Below are positions 42,911 to 51,713 of a stretch of 64,000 bases of DNA, piece after piece. Source of the DNA: JBMNTP01 sp050945795 (GTDB taxonomy: Bacteria; Bacillota; Clostridia; Christensenellales; MGBC116941); contig JBMNTP010000001.1 in assembly GCA_050945795.1 (NCBI GenBank), forward strand, positions 62,001 to 126,000. The letters run 5' to 3'. Below the pieces are notes generated by a model. The model ran no database searches. It was not told the DNA's origin and worked only from the letters and a program-made list of their open reading frames with translations. Position numbers and translations under genes: made by a program. Numbering within the stretch: position 1 is the first letter of the stretch; the number at the start of each line of letters is the position of its first letter.

Positions 42911-43528
42911 TTAAGCGAGCCTTATAATGTTAATCGCGGCGCCAACCCCGTCTGAAAGCAGCGTCAGCACTCCTAGCAGCGTTTCTACCTCAACGCCTAT
43001 TGTCGTACCCGCATTTAAATCGACTATGACATCGACATTATACTGCGATAAGCCTACTAACGACGCCAGTGTTCCTGGATTATACTCGACATCGTTTATA
43101 AGCAGCCGCGAAGTTACGACCACAGCGGCGGTAAAGTTTATCTGGTATGTTATATAGTATCTTCCCGCCTCTTGAATTGTGATTACCTCATAATTCGTCG
43201 TCTCTATAGTTATATTAGGCGGCGCATCGTTTTGCACATCGGGGAAGGGTATCGGCGCTGTCCCCAGCAGTATAGTTAGTACTCCGCCGGTAGTATTGGC
43301 AAAGAACGCCGAATCTTCGGTTATAACAGGGCCTGTCGCCCCCGTCGGGCCTATTTCGCCTTGCTCACCCTGTGCGCCGGTCGGGCCTGTTGCGCCTTGT
43401 TCACCCTGCGCGCCGGTTGGGCCTATTTCGCCTTGTTCACCCTGTGCGCCGGTTGGGCCTGTTGCGCCCTGCTCACCCTGTGCGCCGGTCGGGCCTGTTG
43501 CGCCCGTTTCGCCTGTTTCCCCTGTCAT
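42911..43528 (-). CDS. Collagen-like (BclA-type) protein, probably 5'-shortened
   Basis: A 205-residue protein: 22 Gly-X-Y triplets (residues 2-67; repeats of GPTGAQGEQG) and a C-terminal BclA/TNF-like beta domain (about 70-205, with ETTNYEVITIQEAGRYYITYQINF). Such proteins form hair-like spore surface filaments. The usual N-terminal targeting region is missing: codons for PTGPTG continue upstream of the ATG but meet a TGA at once, and the ATG lacks a ribosome site. A one-base change near 43545 would open a longer frame. The recombinase gene lies just upstream. Confidence 0.75.
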   Translation of the reverse strand: MTGETGETGATGPTGAQGEQGATGPTGAQGEQGEIGPTGAQGEQGATGPTGAQGEQGEIGPTGATGPVITEDSAFFANTTGGVLTILLGTAPIPFPDVQNDAPPNITIETTNYEVITIQEAGRYYITYQINFTAAVVVTSRLLINDVEYNPGTLASLVGLSQYNVDVIVDLNAGTTIGVEVETLLGVLTLLSDGVGAAINIIRLA

Positions 43529-43621
43529 TCCCGTTGGACCGGTAGGTCAATTCCTAATATAAAATCATAAACCGCCTTTTATGTGCCGCTTGATACCGCC
43601 CAACTTCCCCTACACGCCAAG

Positions 43622-45277
43622 CTATTGCCGTTTTTCGCTTTTAACACAGCTTGCCATCAGCATATGCGGGTCGCAGAAGCTGAACTGTATTTCCACCTGT
43701 CCCCCTTCATGCACATATATGGTATCAACCAAATCAACCAATATTGCACGCTCGAGCCGATCGATAGTTTTACACTCTATGAATCCGTTCAAATAAGCAT
43801 CGCTGCTATCGCCCTTCGCCAACGTTTGCTTTTCAGATTGCAAAGCCGCAATGCTGCTTTTAACGCTTTCCGCCTGCGCCTCATATTTTTCCTTCAGTCT
43901 TTTATAATCCTCTTTTCTGATATCGCCGTTTTTCCAATCGACGTACAAACAATCTTTTATATCGTGGGTATTGCTAAGCTCTTTCTCCCGCTCGCTTAAA
44001 AGCGCATCAAGCCGAGAAGTCTTATCAAAAGCATCCGCATTTTCTATTTCCTCAATAATGCTTTGAGGAGATAGCATCAGCGCCATCTGCGCCTTTATCG
44101 CCCAAAATACCACCTCCTCCAACACATCGGCGCGTATACTATGCTTTGTACAGGCCTTTTTCGATTTATCTCGAAATGTGCGACACTGGTAATATGAATA
44201 CTTGGTTTTGCTGCCGCCCTGTGAACGTACCATAGCCTTTTTACAGTCGGCGCAGCGCACAAAGCCGGAAAGCGTATAAGTTACTCTTTTACCCGGCGAA
44301 ACGCGGGTATCCTTTTGCCGCAGACTTTTTGCCTTGTCAAACAGATCGCGCTTAATTATAGCTTCATGCGTGTTCTTTACTATAAACCATTGATCCTCCG
44401 GCGTTTTTATCTGCTTTTTCACCTTATAGCTTTTAACCCTATACCGTCCCTGCACCATATGTCCTAAATACATTTGGTTTTGGAGTATATCGCTTATTGT
44501 CTTAGCGCCCCACATAGCATCGTTTGAGGTGGTATTCGGATTTTTATACCGCAGGCCGGCTTGCTTTTTGTAAGAGGAAGGGTTTGCTATGCCCATGTCG
44601 TTAAGCTTTTTCGCTATACCGTTTTTGCTCATGCCGTCCATCACATACCATTTGAAAATATCCCGCACCACCCGAGCCGCCTTTTCGTCTATTAAAAAGC
44701 TGTGCTTATCCTTGGGGTTTTTATAATAGCCATACGGCGCAAACGCGCCTATAAATTGACCGCTGCGCCGCTTTGTATTAAATACGCTGCGCACCTTTAG
44801 AGACGTCTGACGGCAAAAGTCGTCGTTTATAACGTTTTGCATAGGCACAAGTATGCTGTTCATCTGCTCGGGATAAAGATAGCTGTCAAGACTCGGCAGC
44901 TCAAGCGATATAAAACGGATATCGTATTCAACAAATATATTTTCAAGATAATATGCGGCGTCCGCGACATTTCGCGACAAACGCGATAAATCCTTTACAA
45001 CAACGCAGTTGACCTTATGCTCTTTTATATGCCGCATCATGCGCTGAAAGCTGTCGCGGTTGGTATCGGCGCCGGTATACCCATCGTCAATATAAATACC
45101 GATAAGCTCATACTTATCCTCAAAATCCGAAAGATACACGAGTATTCTCTCTTTCTGATTTTTGACGCTGTTGCTTACGTCGTTACCGTCCTCCCTTGAC
45201 AGCCGTATATACGCAGCTATCTTCCAAACTCTTTTACCGCCTGCATTATGCTTTGGAGTTTGATTTCGCCTTCCCAT
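43622..45277 (-). CDS. Large serine recombinase
   Basis: Site-specific recombinase of 551 residues. N-terminal resolvase domain (catalytic Ser in AAYIRLSREDG; Arg in KDLSRLSRN; DDGYTGADTNRDSFQRMM), a recombinase domain (about 180-290, PYGYYKNPKDKHSFLID), a zinc ribbon (CADCKKAMVR then YYQC and a later Cys) and a coiled coil. This is the TnpX/TndX-like type of integrative elements. The start at 45277 has AAGGAAGG 9 nt upstream; longer frames to 45334 exist. No other ICE genes remain nearby. Confidence 0.93.
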   Translation of the reverse strand: MGRRNQTPKHNAGGKRVWKIAAYIRLSREDGNDVSNSVKNQKERILVYLSDFEDKYELIGIYIDDGYTGADTNRDSFQRMMRHIKEHKVNCVVVKDLSRLSRNVADAAYYLENIFVEYDIRFISLELPSLDSYLYPEQMNSILVPMQNVINDDFCRQTSLKVRSVFNTKRRSGQFIGAFAPYGYYKNPKDKHSFLIDEKAARVVRDIFKWYVMDGMSKNGIAKKLNDMGIANPSSYKKQAGLRYKNPNTTSNDAMWGAKTISDILQNQMYLGHMVQGRYRVKSYKVKKQIKTPEDQWFIVKNTHEAIIKRDLFDKAKSLRQKDTRVSPGKRVTYTLSGFVRCADCKKAMVRSQGGSKTKYSYYQCRTFRDKSKKACTKHSIRADVLEEVVFWAIKAQMALMLSPQSIIEEIENADAFDKTSRLDALLSEREKELSNTHDIKDCLYVDWKNGDIRKEDYKRLKEKYEAQAESVKSSIAALQSEKQTLAKGDSSDAYLNGFIECKTIDRLERAILVDLVDTIYVHEGGQVEIQFSFCDPHMLMASCVKSEKRQ

Positions 45278-45333
45278 ACCGCCCAACCTTCCTTTGGCAA
45301 CGCTCATGCTTAAAACCGTTACTCCGGCTAACA

Positions 45334-45594
45334 CTACCGGTTTTTGATATTTATAAAATGCTCTTTAACCGCCTCATCAAGCGACTTTCCACCTAGCTCA
45401 TACGAAAGCTTAACCGACGTTTTTCCATATCGCAAACAATACGGATTTTTAACCTGCTCAATATACTCCTTAAACCTTTCATGCGCCGGCAGCGACATAT
45501 CCGCCTTTATTTCTCGCATATCAAAAAGCGTATTTATATCCGCGCTTTTTATATCCATGCCGCTCATTCGCTCTAGCCTCTCATCGCTTAGCAT
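45334..45594 (-). CDS. DUF6870-like small protein
   Basis: An 86-residue protein with the pattern LPAHERFKEYIEQVKNPYCLRYGKTSVKLSY, resembling a family often found next to serine recombinases in clostridial integrative elements. Function unknown; possibly a regulator or accessory factor. AAGGAG lies 8 nt before the ATG at 45594. It precedes the recombinase by 56 nt. Confidence 0.75.
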   Translation of the reverse strand: MLSDERLERMSGMDIKSADINTLFDMREIKADMSLPAHERFKEYIEQVKNPYCLRYGKTSVKLSYELGGKSLDEAVKEHFINIKNR

Positions 45595-45599
45595 ATGCA

Positions 45600-45865
45600 C
45601 CGCTCCTTTTTTGGCATCAATACAGCATATGCGTGTGCGCGCACGGCGTGCCGCCGGAGGCCGGACATGCCTGCAAGGGAATCCACCACACTAACCTAGA
45701 TGCTTTGCAAGCGTCAGCGCGGCGGGAGCGGCGTTAAACGGCCATTATATCCGCGGACAACAAAAAAGTGCGCTTTCGCACACTTTTTTTGTGTTTAGGC
45801 CTGCTCATGGCAAACCGAAATAGTTTTATAGTTTAGCCTCGCCGCATATAAGCGCGTCTGTTTTG
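45600..45865. other. Spacer upstream of the recombinase pair
   Basis: No gene is seen. It holds a GC-rich patch at 45650-45750 and the terminator at 45762-45789. Confidence 0.45.
45762..45789 (-). terminator. Terminator after the module 1 transaldolase
   Basis: Minus strand AAAAAAGTG...CACTTTTTT hairpin with a GCG inner stem (TGCGAAAGCG), ending in TTTTTTG; about 75 nt after the stop codon. Confidence 0.8.
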
Positions 45866-47293
45866 TCAGCCTATGCCTACGCTTTTAACATACTCCTCAA
45901 CCTTCGTATAAGCATCCCTGAACTGATCATAGAAGGCAACAAAAGGCGGATACTCATACAGGTCATCCCAACCGAGCAGCCCTTCGTCCTTTGTGGCATA
46001 CGCCTGACGGAAAACCTTGCTCTTATTAAGAATATCCATTATATCTTCGGGCAACGGCTGATCTATAGCCGATTGGAGCGGCAGCGGAGCCGCATCAAAC
46101 TCGTTTATCTTGCCGGTAACCGTCGTTACAAGTATGGGTGCGCCGCCGGCGGGCGCCAGCGAATTGGCGATAGCCCACGGGCCGCGTACAGCCGCCGTCA
46201 TTATAGATGCCTTGTCATCGTATCCTTTTGCTTTGAGCATTGCGTACGATTTGCGTATAACAGCCTGAGCGGCGTACCTGCCGTACTCAACTGCATTCTC
46301 TATGCCCAGCTCTTTTAAGTCCGCCGCTACCTTGTCATCAAGAAGGCCGCCCATAAGAACGACATAGCCGTTCTTTTTGCCTTTGCTTATAAGCTCGGCA
46401 AATATCTCGTGCTGCGTTACTGTAAAGTTAAGCGTTATGCACAAACGATATCCCCTATCAGCAAGTACCTCAGTGGCGCGCACTCCCGATTCAGCCGCCG
46501 GAAGCTTGAATACTACGTTAGGCGTATCAACTCCGAGTTCTTTTTTCATAGACTCGTACCAGAATTCCACCTGATTTATCATAGCATCGGAGCTGTTCTC
46601 CGGAGCTATATTATGCGGGTTTGTCTGCATGCATACAAAGCCATATTCTCCGTTTGTAGCCTCGAATATAGGTCTTAGCTCTCTCGCGCTTATAGCGCAT
46701 ATTTTCGTGAACACCAGAGAAACGGCGTCATCAAGGGATACGCCGGGATTCTCCTGCTTTATTTCCGATACTATCGCCTCAAAGCGATCGGGAAAATCAG
46801 CCTTATAACCCGTTATTTTAGCGGGGTTGCTAGTTACCCATCTTGCCCCGCGGCGCAGCGAATGCGTAAGGCCGGAAGCGTAGTCATGTCCCCATACGGT
46901 ATTAAGCTTATTCTCAAGCTGCATCTCGCACATCTTTTTAATCGAGCTGTTATTGATAGCCTCAATCTCTTTTTTAGCTTCCTCAACATACTTATCGCCG
47001 CCTGAAGCCGATGCGAACTCAAAAAACGCTTCAGCTTCTTTATCTATATCAGAGGCAGCAAGTGTGCCGTCCTCTATAAAACCGCGCAGCTTCCACTCGG
47101 GCAGATAAGATTTCAAATCCACCGCCAACTCCGCCGCCGTCTTTACATAAACTTCTTTGTTCTCTTTGTCGCTGGCTATAAGTTCCGCCAGCTCCTTGCG
47201 GGCTTTGTCACAGTTTTTCGCGAACAATCCGCCTTCTAACGGGAACAGCACGTCTTTTCTTTTTTCAAATAGAATTTCTTCGACAAATCGCAT
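45866..47293 (-). CDS. Transaldolase-family enzyme, long form (module 1)
   Basis: A 475-residue TIM-barrel aldolase. Family motifs: Asp in WGHDYASG (D137), TSNPAKI (154-160, equivalent of TTNPSLI), the Schiff-base Lys K263 in FKLPAAESGVRA, CITLNFTVTQHEIFAEL (285-301), and MTAAVRGPWAI late. Ordinary transaldolases reach TTNPS at about residue 33, so about 120 extra N-terminal residues are present, mostly charged helices. It probably transfers or cleaves a dihydroxyacetone unit from a ketose, phosphorylated or not. It is 48 nt after SDR1, behind the operator at 48162. No kinase is near. The substrate is unknown. Confidence 0.85.
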   Translation of the reverse strand: MRFVEEILFEKRKDVLFPLEGGLFAKNCDKARKELAELIASDKENKEVYVKTAAELAVDLKSYLPEWKLRGFIEDGTLAASDIDKEAEAFFEFASASGGDKYVEEAKKEIEAINNSSIKKMCEMQLENKLNTVWGHDYASGLTHSLRRGARWVTSNPAKITGYKADFPDRFEAIVSEIKQENPGVSLDDAVSLVFTKICAISARELRPIFEATNGEYGFVCMQTNPHNIAPENSSDAMINQVEFWYESMKKELGVDTPNVVFKLPAAESGVRATEVLADRGYRLCITLNFTVTQHEIFAELISKGKKNGYVVLMGGLLDDKVAADLKELGIENAVEYGRYAAQAVIRKSYAMLKAKGYDDKASIMTAAVRGPWAIANSLAPAGGAPILVTTVTGKINEFDAAPLPLQSAIDQPLPEDIMDILNKSKVFRQAYATKDEGLLGWDDLYEYPPFVAFYDQFRDAYTKVEEYVKSVGIG

Positions 47294-47341
47294 TATAAAT
47301 CATCCTTTCAAATAAAATGGCCGAAGTTTTTGCGCTACGCC

Positions 47342-48082
47342 TTAGCGCATAAGAAAACCGCCGTTTACATCAACAGAAGAGCCTGTAATGTAATCGGAAA
47401 GATCGCTGGCAAGGAAATATACCGCTTTTGCCACATCAAGCGCTGTACCCAGACGCTGCAGCGGAACTGTCGAGGCGTCGTCGCCTCGGCCCTGCGTCAT
47501 CTCCGTAGCTATGAAGCCGGGCGATACGCAGTTAACCCTTATATTAAACTTGGCCCCATAGCGGGCATATGCTTTTGTAAGCGCTATTACTCCGCCTTTA
47601 GCCGCCGAATAGTTGGCGCCGGCCAGCCAGCCGCCAAGCTGTCCCGCCTGCGATGACAGGTTTACAATATTGCCGGCCTTTTGCTCCGCCATGTACGGCA
47701 GACAAGCCTGCGAGCAAAGATGTACGCCGCGCAAATCGATGTCTATAAGCCTGTCCCATGCTTCAACCGTTAGTTCGGGTATAGGCGTGTTATCAACGAT
47801 ACCGGCGTTATTTACAAGTATATCAATCTTTTTATGTTTGGATATAACGGTCTTAACCATGGCGTCTACCGACTCTTTAGATATTACATTGAGCTGAACC
47901 GCATCTGCCGATAGATTATCGGCTATCAGCTTATCCGCTTCCTCTCGCGCCTTCTCTATTTTTATATCCGCCAAAACAACCGTCGCGCCGTAATGCGCTA
48001 ATACCTTGGCAGTCTCAAGCCCTATTCCCTGAGCTCCGCCGGTGATAACGGCTACTTGACCGCTTAAGCTACCATAACTCAT
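47342..48082 (-). CDS. Short-chain dehydrogenase/reductase 1 (module 1)
   Basis: A 246-residue classical SDR: NAD(P) motif TGGAQGIG (about 14-21), Asp at the end of beta-2 (LADIK) favours NAD, NNAG, catalytic Ser in NLSSQAG, YSAAK, and PGFIATEM. It resembles sugar-alcohol or 3-oxoacyl dehydrogenases; the substrate is not decided. It heads the SDR1-transaldolase transcript, with an operator overlapping its -35 region. Confidence 0.9.
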   Translation of the reverse strand: MSYGSLSGQVAVITGGAQGIGLETAKVLAHYGATVVLADIKIEKAREEADKLIADNLSADAVQLNVISKESVDAMVKTVISKHKKIDILVNNAGIVDNTPIPELTVEAWDRLIDIDLRGVHLCSQACLPYMAEQKAGNIVNLSSQAGQLGGWLAGANYSAAKGGVIALTKAYARYGAKFNIRVNCVSPGFIATEMTQGRGDDASTVPLQRLGTALDVAKAVYFLASDLSDYITGSSVDVNGGFLMR

Positions 48083-48138
48083 TTTTAGCCATCCTCCGTC
48101 CGTTAGTAAAATATGTTTCGCAGCTATACGGTTTATAG

Positions 48139-48174
48139 ATTATAGCACTCTCCATGTTGCCGTATACGGTATAC
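48139..48174 (-). promoter_or_regulatory. Promoter with GTATAC operator, SDR1-transaldolase
   Basis: -10 TATAAT (48139-48144), a 17-nt spacer, and at the -35 position the operator GTATAC-G-GTATAC (48162-48174). It lies about 60-90 nt before the SDR1 ATG. Binding would block polymerase. Confidence 0.75.
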
Positions 48175-48191
48175 AAAAAATCCGCGTACAG

Positions 48192-48222
48192 TTAATTGCA
48201 CGAAATAAATCCGTGCAATTAA
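48192..48222 (-). terminator. Hairpin after livF-like gene, module 1
   Basis: TTAATTGCAC/GTGCAATTAA arms with an 11-nt loop just after the stop codon; no strong T tract. Confidence 0.55.
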
Positions 48223-48230
48223 GAACCGGC

Positions 48231-48941
48231 TTAGCCGCCAAGATACGCTTTTTTGATTTCCGGGCTTTCTGCCAGCTCGCTGCTCGGGCCATGACCCTTT
48301 ATATTGCCTACTTCGAGCACATACGTTTTTGCCGTAATGCTCATGGCCATAAACGCATTCTGCTCAACTAGTATGATAGGTATCTTTTTCATTTCGTTTA
48401 TCTTTATAATGGTATCGAAAACCTCATCAACAATAACCGGCGCCAATCCGAGCGACGGCTCGTCTAAAAGCAGCATTTTCGGGTCCGCCATCATGCCGCG
48501 GGCGATAGCCAGCATCTGCTGTTCGCCGCCTGACAGCGTTCCGCCAAGCTGTTTCATCCTCTCCTTGAGCCTTGGGAAGATAGAAACTATCATCTCAAGC
48601 TCATCGGCATACTGCTTGCGGGTCATCTTCCGGCTATAACCGCCCATTTCAATATTTTCAGCGACGGTAAGGTCGTAGAAAACATGTCGTCCTTCCGGCA
48701 CAAGTATTATACCATGGTTGACGATTTTATGTGGCGGCAGATTATGTATTGGTTTGCCGGCAAAATGCATACTGCCTCCGCTTGTTTTGGCTATGCCGGT
48801 GATGGCCTTCATAAGCGTCGATTTGCCGGCCCCGTTCGAGCCTATTATCGAAACCATTTCGGTCTCGCCTACGCTTATCGATACATCGAAAAGCGCCTGC
48901 ACTTTACCGTAAAATACATTTATATTATTAATTTCCAGCAT
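48231..48941 (-). CDS. HAAT-type ABC transporter ATPase, LivF-like (module 1)
   Basis: A 236-residue ATPase: Walker A GSNGAGKST (about 34-42), Q-loop, signature LSGGEQQML, Walker B LLLDEPSLGLAP. PEGRHVFYDLTVAENIEMGG is a LivF hallmark. The family powers import of branched amino acids, amides and other small polar compounds. It ends the five-gene importer run and is the last before the SDR1 operator. Confidence 0.94.
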   Translation of the reverse strand: MLEINNINVFYGKVQALFDVSISVGETEMVSIIGSNGAGKSTLMKAITGIAKTSGGSMHFAGKPIHNLPPHKIVNHGIILVPEGRHVFYDLTVAENIEMGGYSRKMTRKQYADELEMIVSIFPRLKERMKQLGGTLSGGEQQMLAIARGMMADPKMLLLDEPSLGLAPVIVDEVFDTIIKINEMKKIPIILVEQNAFMAMSITAKTYVLEVGNIKGHGPSSELAESPEIKKAYLGG

Positions 48942-48954
48942 TATGAACCTCTCG

Positions 48955-49746
48955 TCAATTCGCTTGTTTTTTGTATCGCTCGCCCAAGTACGCTTTTATA
49001 ACCTCATCGTCGTCCTGTATCTCTTTGGGCGAACCCTCCGCAATCTTCTTGCCGAAATTGAGAACGGTTATTCTTTCGCTTATAGTCATAACAACGTCCA
49101 TGTTATGCTCTATAAGGAACAACGTCTTTTTCTCTTCCTCATGCAGCCGAACAAGTATTTTAACAAAGTCGGCGCGCTCGGTCGGGTTAAGCCCCGCCGC
49201 CGGCTCGTCAAGAAGTATGAGGTCAGGGTCGCTCATCATGGTGCGCCCAAGCTCAAGCACCTTCTGCCGTCCATACGGCAGGTTTTTAACATATTCGTCC
49301 TTTAAGTGCAGCATATCCAACATATCAAGCACGTGCTCCGCCTTCTCTATAAGCTGCTTCTCCTCCGACCGCGCCGAATGTATGTCTACAAGAAAGCGGG
49401 TTATGCCAACTTTGCTCAGATTATGCCCGCCTACCATAACGTTATCAAGAGTCGTCATGGAAGGAAAAAGACGTATGTTTTGGAAGGTGCGGCCAACGCC
49501 ATGGCGCGCCACTTTAAATGCGGGTAAATCGCTTATAAGTGTGTCGTTGTAGAATATCTTGCCTGAGGTGGGCTCAAGCGCGCCGGCTATCATGCTTAGC
49601 GTTGTTGTTTTGCCGGAGCCGTTAGGTCCTATAAGGGCGTGTATAACGCCTCTCTCCACCGTCAGCGACAAATCGTTTACAGCGGTAAGACCACCAAACT
49701 GTTTTGTCAGGTTTTCAACTTTCAGCATTGTATCAGCCATTATCAT
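48955..49746 (-). CDS. HAAT-type ABC transporter ATPase, LivG-like (module 1)
   Basis: A 263-residue ATPase: Walker A GPNGSGKTTTLS, signature LPYGRQKVLELGR, Walker B LILLDEPAAGLNP, followed by the LivG-type C-terminal extension (KIAEGSPKEIQDDDEVIKAYLG). It overlaps the LivM gene by 4 nt. Confidence 0.94.
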   Translation of the reverse strand: MIMADTMLKVENLTKQFGGLTAVNDLSLTVERGVIHALIGPNGSGKTTTLSMIAGALEPTSGKIFYNDTLISDLPAFKVARHGVGRTFQNIRLFPSMTTLDNVMVGGHNLSKVGITRFLVDIHSARSEEKQLIEKAEHVLDMLDMLHLKDEYVKNLPYGRQKVLELGRTMMSDPDLILLDEPAAGLNPTERADFVKILVRLHEEEKKTLFLIEHNMDVVMTISERITVLNFGKKIAEGSPKEIQDDDEVIKAYLGERYKKQAN

Positions 49747-50708
49747 TCACCATCCTTTACACTGCCTGCGGCTTTCGGACGTTTTTTAAACTTAAATAGA
49801 GACACGACGCCGTCTGGCAGGAACATAACGCAAAGGAATACTATAACGCTGAATATCAGCCAGTAATAATCCTGTAGGAAGCGCAGAAACTCGGGGAGCA
49901 GCGTTATAACCGTTCCGCCTATTATGTTACCCGGCACAGATCCTACGCCGCCGAACATAAGCATCATTATGAAACGTACAGACATAACGAAGTTAAAGTC
50001 AGAGGGATTTATGTAGCCGTAAAGATGCGCATAAAGCGCACCAGCTACACTGGTAAATACCGCCGATAATACAAACGCCGTTATTTTGATATTAGCGACG
50101 TTTATTCCGCATGCCTCAACAGCCGTATCGTTGTCGCGTATGGCTTTAAAAGAGCGGCCCCATCTTGAGTTTATTACGCGCACCGCTATTATAACGGCCA
50201 GTATCGTTATAGCCAACAGCATATAGTATAACTCCGAGTCCTTTGACAGGTCTATTCCGAAAAAGGAATACGAAGGTATGTTCAAAACACCTTGCGGGCC
50301 GCCTGTAAACGACGCCGCGTTTGTAAGTACCAATCGTACAATCTCACCAAAACCTATTGTTGTGAGAGCAAGGTAAATGCCTTTTACCTTCAAGCTGGGC
50401 CAACCCAGCATCAATCCGATTATAACACCCATAAATACCGCCGCCAGCAGCCCTATCCAGGGCGATACCGCCAGCTTTGTGGTAAGAAGGGCGGAAGTAT
50501 AAGCGCCGAGCGCAAATATTCCGGCCATGCCCAGGTTCATCTGGCCGGTAAGGCCGGTTATGAAATTAAGGCCCAGTACCACAATGATATTGATAAGTGA
50601 TCTGTTGAAGAGCTTGTGGTAATAATCGTTATCCGTTATAAACGGTACGAAACACAGCGCTACAACAAGGAGAATATATATCCAGTATACCGATTTCCAT
50701 TTCTTCAT
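49743..50708 (-). CDS. HAAT-type ABC permease, LivM-like (module 1)
   Basis: A 321-residue permease with about nine or ten membrane helices. GLTGQMNLGMAGIFALGAYTSALL and FKAIRDNDTAVEACGINV (the ATPase-contact loop) identify LivM. It follows LivH by 10 nt and overlaps LivG. Confidence 0.93.
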   Translation of the reverse strand: MKKWKSVYWIYILLVVALCFVPFITDNDYYHKLFNRSLINIIVVLGLNFITGLTGQMNLGMAGIFALGAYTSALLTTKLAVSPWIGLLAAVFMGVIIGLMLGWPSLKVKGIYLALTTIGFGEIVRLVLTNAASFTGGPQGVLNIPSYSFFGIDLSKDSELYYMLLAITILAVIIAVRVINSRWGRSFKAIRDNDTAVEACGINVANIKITAFVLSAVFTSVAGALYAHLYGYINPSDFNFVMSVRFIMMLMFGGVGSVPGNIIGGTVITLLPEFLRFLQDYYWLIFSVIVFLCVMFLPDGVVSLFKFKKRPKAAGSVKDGE

Positions 50709-50718
50709 ATCTGCACCT

Positions 50719-51588
50719 TCACGATTTCTTCTTGCCGATTATGCCTTGCGGCCGGATAATCAGGAATAGTATCAGCATAGCAAACGCAACAACGTCTTTA
50801 TATATGCCGGGGCCGAAAAGCAGGTAGATGTTTTCTGTCAAACCTATGAACAGCGCTCCGACTATGGCTCCGGGAATGGTTCCAAAGCCTCCGACTACGC
50901 TTGCCGCAAATCCTTTCAGCGCAATCATACCGGCCATATTCACATCGACATTAAATATTGGGATAACCATTATACCTATGATGCCGCAAATAACGGCACT
51001 GTACGCTACGGTGAAAACGATGTTCTGGCTAACGTTTATTCCCATAAGGGATGCTGCCATCTTATCCGAAGACACACAGCGCATTGCTTTTCCCAGTTTT
51101 GTCTTATTGAATAGCAGATATTGCAGGAACAGAAAAATTCCTGTAATCACGATGATCCAAACCATAACATTTGGCAATACGACAGAGCCTATGTTTGCCG
51201 TACCTGAAAAGAAGTTCTCAAGATGGAAGGGGGAGCTTCCCCAGATTAGACGCGCCAACTCGCTTAATATGTTCGCGAGCATTATCGTGCCGACAACTAC
51301 ATACAGTGTCGACGGCATATTGCGCAGGGGGTTGAAAATTGTTATCGCTATCACAGAGCCGAAAAGCGCCATTATAACCGCCGTTAAAATAAAAGACTCT
51401 ATGAATCCTAGCCCTAGAGTACGAATGAGTGTGGCTGCAAAAACATATGCGCCGAGCATGATCCACTTCTCATGGCTAAAGTTGATCAGGCCGGTGGCTT
51501 TAAATATTACCGAATATTCGATAGCCACAAGACAATAAATACATCCGTATCCAACGCCGCTTATAAGAAGCTGAAGGATGGTTTCCAT
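50719..51588 (-). CDS. HAAT-type ABC permease, LivH-like (module 1)
   Basis: A 289-residue permease with about eight membrane helices: LLISGVGYGCIYCLVAI at the start, GKAMRCVSSDKMAASLMGINV (coupling loop), and GTIPGAIVGALFIGLTENIYL. Follows the binding lipoprotein after a stem-loop at 51644-51668. Confidence 0.93.
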   Translation of the reverse strand: METILQLLISGVGYGCIYCLVAIEYSVIFKATGLINFSHEKWIMLGAYVFAATLIRTLGLGFIESFILTAVIMALFGSVIAITIFNPLRNMPSTLYVVVGTIMLANILSELARLIWGSSPFHLENFFSGTANIGSVVLPNVMVWIIVITGIFLFLQYLLFNKTKLGKAMRCVSSDKMAASLMGINVSQNIVFTVAYSAVICGIIGIMVIPIFNVDVNMAGMIALKGFAASVVGGFGTIPGAIVGALFIGLTENIYLLFGPGIYKDVVAFAMLILFLIIRPQGIIGKKKS

Positions 51589-51643
51589 GTGCTATTTCCT
51601 TTCATTACAATGGTGAGCGCCGTTTATCCTGCCCGGTAGCCGG

Positions 51644-51668
51644 AGGAAGGCGACAATCCGCCTCCCTT
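51644..51668 (-). promoter_or_regulatory. Stem-loop between binding protein and permease (module 1)
   Basis: Minus strand GGGAGGCGG/CGCCTTCC hairpin in the 125-nt gap. Such structures often protect the binding-protein mRNA so that it exceeds the permeases. Confidence 0.5.
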
Positions 51669-51713
51669 CAGCCTTCCAGTATTAATGTGCGTATACGGCA
51701 CGGTTTTTATGTC

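Noticed and set aside
43296..43562. Cys/Pro-rich plus-strand frame opposite the collagen-like gene
   Set aside because: Reverse reading of Gly-X-Y codons; an artefact of the repeat.
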